A DNA stretch of 64,000 nucleotides from Isoetes taiwanensis (Eukaryota > Streptophyta > Lycopodiopsida > Isoetales > Isoetaceae), in the NCBI GenBank assembly GCA_021234155.1, contig JAJEKV010000680.1:54955-118954 (forward strand), read 5' to 3'. Below the pieces are notes generated by a model. It made no database searches and was not told where the DNA came from. It was given only the letters and a program-made list of their open reading frames with translations. Made by a program: the position numbers and the translations under genes. Shown in pieces: positions 56,755 through 64,000 of this stretch; positions within the stretch are counted from its first letter, which is position 1, and each line of letters begins with the position of its first letter.

Positions 56755-57470
56755 ATGTTGGCAAACATGAATAATCCATTTCTTGATCATTAAAACTTTT
56801 TGCCACATTTGGTTGAAGAAATTACCTGCGTGCAACACCTTTAGAATTAAGTACAATACAAAAAGAATGTATATCCAAAAGCATCAACAAAGCATTTGGT
56901 CAAGGACTAACCTTACATCACAGCTACCATGAGCCGCCAAACTTCTTTTTGTCTCAACTTGCATTTTTAAAGGTTTTATAGTCTCTCGCTAAAACTAAAC
57001 TTTTAATGGAAAAAAGAGTCATCCCTCGTTAAAAAGAAGGTCCTAGGAGCATAAGATAAAGTGAAAAAAAAAAGAGCTTCCTATCATGTCGTAAGGACCT
57101 GCAGTGTAGAGCTCTTCCTATACTTAGGCTTAGATTTGTTGATTAAGATGCAGAAGTTGTTTCTCAAGTCTCTTAGTGGGCTTTCTTAGTACATTGAGAA
57201 CCATATATGTATGAGATAATGCCTTCACAACATTTTATTAATCATTACCAGATAAATTTGCTGCATTGGTTTGCTACACTTAGTTGAAAAAGTTATCTTT
57301 AAAACTATATAAGTGCAATAAAAACACAATGCACCCTCAAGAAAGAATTTGGCCAAGACCAATTATTCAGTTTTCTTATTATAACGGATTTCCTTTATGA
57401 CATACTTATATGATAGTAAGATGTGGATGTGAATAGAGAGGCTAGTGATGAACACATTGGTAGTTTACAC
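56755..57470 (-). repeat. 3'-flank sequence of the Cys-rich peptide family, extra copy
   Basis: On the minus strand GGTTAGTCCTTGACCAAATGCTTTG (56915-56890) and TTTTAATGATCAAG (~56790) match the downstream flank of the plus-strand relic at 59425-59520. 57270-57470 matches the same family's 3' UTR (ATGTGTTCATCACTAGCCTCT, CATCTTACTATCAT.TAAGTATGTCATA). No intact gene here. Confidence 0.55.
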
Positions 57471-57589
57471 AATTTTTTAAGCGCCCAAAGAATGGTTGCC
57501 ACAATAGCCACAATTCCCTCTGCTAATCTTCATATTATAACACTTTCTAGCATGGCAGGTGAAGCCATTAGGATAAGGGGTAGATAACG

Positions 57590-57743
57590 TCCTCTCCCGA
57601 GGAGTTATGGGCCAGGAAAATAGCCTCGTGGCCATGTGGCCACGAAATTCCGAGGCCGCACGGCCTCTAATTTCGTCGGCCCCTAATTTCGTGGGCCACA
57701 TGGCCACGCCAGGCCATTTTCCGCCCATAACCCCAGGGGGAGG
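57590..57743. repeat. ~155-bp near-palindrome
   Basis: Left arm CCTCTCCCGAGGAGTTATGGGCC...CGTGGCCATGTGGCCACGAAATT pairs with right arm AATTTCGTGGGCCACATGGCCACG...GCCCATAACCCCAGGGGGAGG. The centre holds GAGGCCGCACGGCCTC. Very GC-rich compared with the surroundings. Confidence 0.82.
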
Positions 57744-57984
57744 ACGCGGCCTTAACGCCCTGGTCGAGGCATTTGGCGCAGCGGGTCGCCATAGTCAAAA
57801 CTCAAAAGCTTGGCCCAAGACCGCGACCGCATTCTAGCATCGAGCAACCTGTGGACGACGCGAAAGCTTCATAGAATCACCGATAGCTTATGCACGCCCT
57901 GCTTATGGCTCATAGCAACAAGGGATTCAAGGATCAAAGGATCAAACACAAGCAATGATTTTGAATGGAAGAAAATTACTTCCA

Positions 57985-58135
57985 GCTTCGCAGATGCCCC
58001 AACTGAGCTTCAGAAGCCAGAAGCTTTCGCAGATGGCCCAACTGAAAGCAGATGCCCTAACTGAAAGCAGAAGCCGGGCAGATGCCCTATTTGAAGCTCG
58101 CTTGTCGCAGATGCCCCAACTGAAAGCAGCCCCAA
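57985..58135. repeat. Irregular tandem repeat CAGATGCCCCAACTGAAAG
   Basis: Five variants of GCAGATG(C/G)CC(C/T)(A/T)A(C/T)TGAAAGCAG within about 150 bp, inside the 863-bp element. The short plus-strand frames here are its translations. Confidence 0.75.
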
Positions 58136-59082
58136 CCTAAGCCGATCCGAAAGTAGTCGGATTTATGAACCGGATTCTTGATAAGCCAGATTGAAAGGGG
58201 GATTGAAACCCTTACTTAGAACTTACCTGGAGGCCTGGCTATGGCGGCTATGGCGCAGGGATTCGACCACGGCTTGCTATGGCAGAGGGCAAAAAAAATA
58301 AAAAAAAAGGATCACGTGGCAGCATAAGAAATGTTATGGTCATAACATTACAGGTTATGGTCATAACAAATTTTTACCGGATATAACACTTCAAGATCGA
58401 CCGAGATTGAAACCTACGGCTAAATGCAGAGGACCAGGACGTTAAGGGTACTTCCAATTACAACGTTGTTCATTAAGCTCTCTACTAACATGAACTTCAC
58501 TCTCGGCTTCAACAACCTGCACTACCACTTGGGCAATGACAAGGAGGAGAAGCGCAAATAACGCGCATTTTGGCGCAAAGATGAAGGCTAAAATGTATAG
58601 GGAGGGGAAGCAGAGGCTCCCCTTCCAAAAATCTGGAGGGAGGGACCCGGCAGCCGTGAGCTGGTCCCGCCGTGATTTTGCAGAACAGAGGCCCGGTCCT
58701 TGTTGGATTGAAGGTTCATAATTTCCGTGAAGTTTTTTGCTTAGGAAAATCCACCTCATGTTATTATTGAAAGTGCAAACCGATCTTGGCCAAATAAAAT
58801 TCAACTCGACTTCAATCGCAGAGATAGCCTCTAAAAGTTTGTTACCGGAAGTTTCGATGCAAGAATCACGCACAAAATATCCGAGAGAAACATCTAGGCC
58901 TAGCCAGAAAATATGCTAACTTAGTTAGTCTCCATCTCAAGCGTGATAAGCTTAAACTATGTCATAAAGGTGAGCACGCTATTGCCAATAAGTGAGTATA
59001 AGTAAATGGACCTTGAATTGTTTCAAACCTCATCCTTTCTCCTTCACTCAAATTTCCTCATTTCAGTCATTTTAATCTTGCC

Positions 59083-59450
59083 ATGGATCACAAAATCGCG
59101 ATTATGTGGCTTCTCCTCCTTGTCATTGCCCAACGTGTAGTCAACGCTGGTTTCGGAGAATGAAGCTCATGTTGGTCGAGATTTTTAATGAGCGGCCATA
59201 TTAACCGGAAGTACCCTTTGTCCTAATGGCTTCACCTTGTGGCCGGAAAGTGTTATAATTTGAAGATTAGCGGAGGGAATTGTAGCTCTGGGCAAACCAT
59301 TGCCTCGACCGGCAAAATGTATAAACTACCATGTGTTCATCACTAGCCTCTATCCACATCCACATCTTACTATCATAAGTATGTCATAGAGAAAACCATT
59401 ATAATAAAAAGTTTGAATAATTGGTCCTTGACCAAATGCTTTGTTTTAAT
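59083..59450 (+). pseudogene. Small secreted Cys-rich peptide relic, plus copy
   Basis: ATGGATCACAAAATC begins a clear signal peptide (MDHKIAIMWLLLLVIAQRVV, then NAGFG) and hits a TGA after 26 codons. The homologous continuation is present out of frame: EAHVGRDF, then near 59215 a segment equivalent to CPNGFT..., RKCYNLKISGGNC and SSGQT. The 3' UTR matches the minus copy closely (TAAACTACCATGTGTTCATCACTAGCCTCTATCC, CATCTTACTATCATAAGTATGTCATA). It is the uninterrupted form of the gene and provides the empty site for the 863-bp element. One or two indels and a stop separate it from an intact frame. Confidence 0.62.
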
Positions 59451-59474
59451 TTGTGGGTTTCTTCAAATTATTGT

Positions 59475-59552
59475 AGTCAGGTAGATGGTTTTAATGATCA
59501 AGGTATCCAATAGTAGATGTGGTTTTAATGATCAAGGTATCCAATAGTTTAT
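59475..59552. repeat. Short tandem duplication
   Basis: GATG(T)GGTTTTAATGATCAAGGTATCCAATAGT is present twice in a row (59484 and 59515). Confidence 0.85.
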
Positions 59553-59559
59553 ATCTTGC

Positions 59560-60340
59560 TTACATGCCCGAATGAGAGTTCTAAAACCCATTTTCAAAAT
59601 AACATGATGCAAATGGTCAGATCTTGTAAGATCACTTTATTGTGTTTAATGTGGAGCACATACTTGTTTGGGTCCCGAATTGGAGCTCCATGATGCTATT
59701 ATTCATGGTAACGACTTTTATGTATTGCTGTTTTTGTATTTGGTTTCAAATTAAGGTGCCATGACATGAAACTAACGAAGTCTTTTCATATATGACTAGA
59801 CCAACCTTGTGGTTTCCTCTTCGTGTTCCTTAGATGATATAGATTGTTTTTTTGTATCATGTTGTGACATAATCAACATGTCAGAATTGAGATTTTGTTG
59901 ATCTGGGTTTCAAAGATGTTATATAATTGTTTGTCAGATAGATATTGTGTTTGCTCGCAAGCAAGGTTTTCCATGAGGTCAGTATGTCACGAAATGGCAT
60001 GTTGTTTATTATGGCTCTCAGACAATACCAAATGCATCCTAGAAGCTCATTCAAATTAAATTTTGCTAGGCCTCCATCAATTAGGCCATGGCTACGCCCG
60101 TAAGTTATGCTACTAACGATGTTTGCGCTTGGTGTAACAACTTCAAAAAATACGCCTGGATATAGTCAAGGCATTTGTGACACATTCATCCCGAGCATAA
60201 GCGTAAAACAACCGATGTCCATGATACAAGATTGCAGAAGGCATCCGCCGATAATTGAGAGCCTCCTTGAGCTTACCTTGCAATCATGGCATTCGTGGAA
60301 ACTACATCACAATAAGGAAATTTGTTCAAAGACTTGCCTA
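59560..60340. other. No clear gene
   Basis: AT-rich sequence. The 60107-60349 plus-strand frame (80 codons, with SVKQPMSMIQDCRRHPPIIE and LELTLQSWHSWKLHHNKEIC) looks mildly protein-like but has no recognisable family or signals. Confidence 0.3.
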
Positions 60341-60344
60341 GAGG

Positions 60345-61330
60345 ACTGAGAACATTATGCTCCATAGCCCATCATCTTGAACAAGCTGGATTAGTGTTTT
60401 AGGAAGGAGGGACTATCACTTTAAATCCACAAGCATCCACTTCAAAGTGTGGGCATTATTAAAGTAAAATTGAGATAACAAATATCCTAAGTCCCTAATT
60501 GAACCTTCTTCACAACATTAATCCCATTTTATTCATGGAAGGAAGACTAAAGGATGGGAAATTGCACCCAACATTTCTACAAAACAGCATTCTTGGAACG
60601 TATATAAGTATTCCCTTGACTTTAAGCAAAATCCTAAGATGGGTAGACTAGTTTGAATGAGAAACCCTTTAATGGGATGGCAAAGGCACTAAAGGCCCAA
60701 AGTCCTTTTGAATGACAAGTTTGAATTGATCAAAGAAGAAAATTTGATGTGACAATTATACCATTGGTAATCTATCTTCTCCGAGCTGATGAATCATATA
60801 AGAACAGCATTAGACCTCTCTAATCAGCATCACTAAGATAACTCATTGATGGAAAATACCCCCACAATCAAGGTTTTTGGATCAAGGAACCGATATAAAC
60901 CACAATGTCTTGCCGATTGACAAAATTCTAAAATTACTTGTCAAGTTGTCATATTCTCCACATAGAGCAGTGGAACCATCTATCACATATTTCACAAACT
61001 ATGCATGCAGCAGCCCTAAAAGTGGATGATGTATCAAGGGAGTTGCATCTTCAAGCATTAACAGTAAGAGTCTTGTACACCAAGAAGGCACTTCATAGAT
61101 CACATTTGGCATAGGATTTCTCTTCTTGCTCCTACTATGTGTTACAACGCTTAAGAACATGATTTAGAAGCAAGACCCATGCTAAAGCACCGCGAAGAAA
61201 CGGCATTGTCTTGGACATTCTTCTGCGTGGTCCCAGAATCGACATATTCCGCTGAATTGGTGTCATACCCATTGTTAAACCACCCATTATCAAGAAGGCA
61301 CGATGACCGCAAACATAGAACAAGAACGTG
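60345..61330. repeat. ~1-kb repeat family, copy 2
   Basis: Homologous to 47755-48716 along its length. At the end it continues past the point where the LINE broke copy 1 (GAATTGGTGTCATACCCATTG...). On the minus strand 61300-61150 encodes an exon-like SAEYVDSGTTQKNVQDNAVS and SRCFSMGLASKSCS, conserved with copy 1 at the protein level. Confidence 0.75.
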
Positions 61331-61339
61331 AGGTTGTAT

Positions 61340-61680
61340 TACCATAGCAATCAACCTCTCGCCAATGGAAAGCGTGAAACATGTCAGAAATTGAATGTAC
61401 TATTAGCGCAAACATTTGATTGCATATAGGCATGGCCAATATTGAAAAGCTTCTTTACTTACCACGTGCACATTCAGATCCGACATATCTTCCTCGTGCT
61501 GCAGCCCTTTCTTTAAATTTAGCTCTTGAGTCTTTGACAGACTTGAAAGTGCATACTTCGGGCAAAAAATAAAAATGCATGAGCTTTGTATTGCGCACTT
61601 TGCTATTTGTATAACGGACTTTTACACTTATTATCCCACAATTGTTTGTTTTTTGTTTTATACATATTTCTTTGTATGGT
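61340..61680. other. No gene seen
   Basis: Short AT-rich stretch between repeat copies. Frames at 61575-61877 run into the following repeat and a (GGAA)n run at 61720, and are not credible. Confidence 0.4.
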
Positions 61681-62400
61681 CTCCTTGGAGGACATGGGCC
61701 GAAGAACTTTGTGGAGGAAGGAAGGAAGGAAAGGCTTTTTTGCCCACCTTAACCCAATCGGGTTATACCAAGTACATAAGGGATCAAGTGATCCCGGACC
61801 AAGTCCAAGAACATGGGCCGGCCCAAACCAAAGCACAACGCGGAGCTGATGAACACAACCATCATGACCCGGATTAAAACCACCTCGTCTGCTGATGACT
61901 ATGGCTGCTCATGTGGTCCATTCTTAAAAGCAACAAGCATACCTTTCAGTGCTCCCAAGCATTGTGACCAAGAAACAAACCATGTTTCTTCACAACCTGG
62001 TGCTGGAAACAGACGCCTTAACGCCAATCGCCTTCGCAGTGGAAGGCGGCCGGGGAGATTGTTTGGAAATTGAGAAGGTCATACCCCCATATGGAATGGA
62101 AAGAGGTGGAGGTTGAGGACATCAGTGACATCGAATTTATCCTTACGGCGTACATGAATTCTATCCATCATTGCATCCGGCCTGGTGGAGCAATCGAGCC
62201 AAAGCGCCAAATAGTATGGAGGAGGGAATTTCATAGGGCATGCAAATGAACAATAATTAGATAAGCCGGTATGGGTGAATGGGTGCGAGGCCAGATGGAT
62301 TGGGAACCTATTGACATAGGTAGTGATGAAGAGCCATGGTACTTTTAAAACTTTGCCGTGATCTAGTCCTCATGCTTTTTTCTTCCCATTAAAATCAATC
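61680..62400 (+). repeat. Duplicated non-coding block, second copy (not interrupted by hAT)
   Basis: Contains the marker strings of 34876-35090 and 44990-45260 (CCTTGGAGGACATGG, GGAAAGAGGTGGAGGTTGAGG, GACATAGGTAGTGATGAAGAGCCATG, GATCTAGTCCTCATGC) in a rearranged order, without the hAT element. (GGAA)4 occurs near 61720. Confidence 0.65.
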
Positions 62401-62599
62401 CAAAAAATTTGAATCTCGAAGGAATATAAAATATGTCAATTCATAATAGTAGAGGATAACAGATACTTTTAGAGACCAAATGAATGAAGCAACATTGAGA
62501 ACTTATATATTGGAATGGAGACAGGTTTACCGCAGATATCGAAGGCCAAAGACATGCGGGTACATGAATTTTGGGTACTTTGCGTGGAGAACCTAAAAG

Positions 62600-63090
62600 A
62601 TACTTTTAGATGGAGACACCCTAGCATGAACAATAATTAGATAATCGTATGCTTCTGATTTATAATTTTGCTTGTTCTTTTGGTTTCTATATATGTTTCA
62701 AGAATGTTGCATTGATGGAAAAAATGAAAAAAAAAAATAAGAAACTTTTGAAAAATGTTATTTGACCTGGGCAAGAAAAAGTTTTGATGCGTTCATATAG
62801 AAAACTGGATATATCCGGATTGAATGGTATTGAGGCATTGGTTTGCTTATAGAAGAAAGCTTTAAAAACCAAAAAACAATGAATGGGAAAAGTATTGTGA
62901 TTGTATCTCGCATATGCATGGGAATAGCCCTCGCCTCTTAAGGGCAAACAACAAGTTGCTTCGATCAAGACCATGCATAGGGGATTCGAATCCCCCGACT
63001 TGTACCTTCGTGATATTGTAACACAATGGAGGCGTAATCTTGGGAGGTTTGAATTTTGTGATTAACACTCATGTTTAACACTATAAGCCT
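62600..63090 (+). repeat. Duplicated block, second copy (empty site of the retroposed insert)
   Basis: Matches 45270-45552 and 47141-47330 as one continuous stretch. CATATGCATGGGAATAGCCC at 62910 lacks the 1.57-kb insert present at 45561-47132. Confidence 0.75.
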
Positions 63091-63449
63091 TTTGGCAAAG
63101 ATAGAAATAATGGCAAGGACTTTTCAAGTCCTCCAAATCTTGTGGACTTTGTCAGATGCAAAGGATTAAAAATATAGAGCCACCTAAGCATTTGAGGAGG
63201 TGTATGGCTAGGATGCAATGATGGGATATATGTTTTAGAATATTCCCCAATCTAAATTGAAATGCATGTATATAAGAACAAAATATAATATGTTAACTCA
63301 CTGGAGACCACTTGTTATTCAATGAAATAGGAAGGACCACTGTTGTTTCATTTTACCATTTCTGTCACGTCACAATAAGATGAGAACAAGCCATTTTTTT
63401 TATGCCTTCTTTCAAGCCAATAAGATGAGAACGCTTCATTTTTTTATGC

Positions 63450-64000
63450 CTTCTTTTACGTGGCTCAACAAGTTTTTTCCAAAAAAGAGTGCCCTCGTGG
63501 TTGAGGGATTATTAAGTTACTTTAGAACATTACATTGATAGCCCCTCAAATTTTGAACAAGCTGAATTAGAACAAGATTCTAGGAAAGGACGCTATCACT
63601 TTAAATCCACAAGCATCCACTTCAAAGTGTGGGCATTGGTCAAAGTAAAATTGAGATAACAAATATCCCTAAGTCCTGATTGAAGCCATAATAACATTAA
63701 TCCCATTTATTCAATGGAAGGAAGATCCAAGGATGGGAAATTTCCCTAATAGTTCTACAAACACTTGTTCCTTGGATCAGATATAAGCATTCCCTTTGAC
63801 TTTAAGCAAAAATCCTAAGATGGGTAGACTAGTTTGAAATGAGAAACCCTTTTAATGGGATGGCAAAGGCAAGGAGAGGCCCAAAGTCCTTTTGAATGAC
63901 AAAGCCTGGAATTGATCAAAGAAGAAAATTTGCTGTGACAATTATACCATTGGTAGTCTATCTCTTGAGCTGATGAATCATATAAGAACAGCATTAGACC
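63450..64000. repeat. ~1-kb repeat family, copy 3 (cut by the window end)
   Basis: Matches the first part of copies 1 and 2: CTCAACAAGTTTTTTCCAAAAAAGAGTGCC, AAATCCACAAGCATCCACTTCAAAGTGTGGG and CATATAAGAACAGCATTAGACC. Continues beyond the window. Confidence 0.8.

Larger units (their letters stand above)
57583..58445. mobile_element. 863-bp non-autonomous element in the Cys-rich peptide relic
   Basis: Flanked by GGGTA (57578-57582 and 58446-58450), with terminal TAACGTCCT inverted at both ends (GATAACGTCCTCTCC and, complemented, TTAACGTCCTGGTCC). The uninterrupted sequence GGAAGTACCCTTTGTCCTAATGG exists in the plus copy at 59208-59230. Inside are a large palindrome, tandem CAGATGCCCCAACTGAAAG units and GTTATGGTCATAAC palindromes. 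No transposase is encoded, so it depends on a partner. Confidence 0.75.
57477..58600 (-). pseudogene. Small secreted Cys-rich peptide relic, minus copy (split by an element)
   Basis: The 5' part (58600-58447) encodes a signal-peptide-like LFALLLLVIAQVVVQVVEAE, then SEVHVSRELNEQRCNWKYP. The 3' part (57582-57477) continues PNGFTCHARKCYNMKISRGN and CGYCGNHSLGA, ending in a stop. Together this is a ~75-residue precursor with about six Cys in the mature half (C-x6-C?-x5-C-x4-C-x9-C-x2-C; the second is lost at the insertion point). The 863-bp element at 57583-58445 splits it, with GGGTA duplicated. The start ATG equivalent is ATC. Small secreted Cys-rich peptides act as signals or antimicrobials in plants; which applies here is unknown. 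Confidence 0.62.

Overview
The window looks like intergenic DNA from a large, repeat-rich land-plant nuclear genome. The evidence is an AT-rich background, GT-AG introns, a plant-type LTR retrotransposon primed by initiator Met-tRNA (TGGTATCAGAGC), a hAT transposon with BED and DUF659-type remnants, L1-type LINEs, and an FCP1-like HAD domain of the 'DLNG' class familiar from plants. A fern, lycophyte, bryophyte or gymnosperm is possible, but the sequence alone does not settle it. I see no rRNA or tRNA gene, no CRISPR array and no bacterial operon. Almost every coding region is broken by stops or frameshifts.

Region by region. 1-1.75 kb: one arm of an inverted-repeat element, a possible minus-strand exon, a 57-bp tandem repeat and CG-rich palindromes. 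1.79-17.12 kb: gene copy A, a multidomain gene (ParB-like 'DGQHS' domain, long unknown middle, charged linker, C-terminal HAD/FCP1-like domain), split by an 11.4-kb LTR retrotransposon at 4625-16052. The retrotransposon lies on the minus strand, has a 5-bp target duplication (GAGGA), PBS and PPT, and shows no recognisable pol. 17.1-20.5 kb: a Cys-rich 182-codon ORF and a duplicated 182-bp block. 20.5-25.27 kb: a decayed L1-type LINE. 25.44-27.54 kb: copy B of the ParB/HAD gene on the minus strand, 5'-truncated, lacking the LTR insertion and therefore giving the empty site.

27.5-35 kb holds short coding-like fragments and small repeats. 35.09-44.98 kb is a hAT element with a broken transposase and unrelated passenger sequences, including a protein-kinase-like gene and microRNA-like hairpins. 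45.0-48.7 kb is duplicated non-coding sequence with a retroposed insert. 48.7-51.76 kb is a second LINE flanked by an unusually long duplication. 52-56 kb has a Ty3/gypsy gag scrap, a LINE 3' end and a small possibly secreted ORF. 56.2-56.6 kb is an inverted-repeat element related to the window start. 57.5-59.45 kb holds two oppositely oriented relics of a small secreted Cys-rich peptide gene, one split by an 863-bp element with a 5-bp duplication. The rest repeats sequence from 45-48.7 kb.

The strongest signals for follow-up are the ParB-like + HAD multidomain family, the Cys-rich peptide family, and the kinase-like passenger gene in the hAT element.
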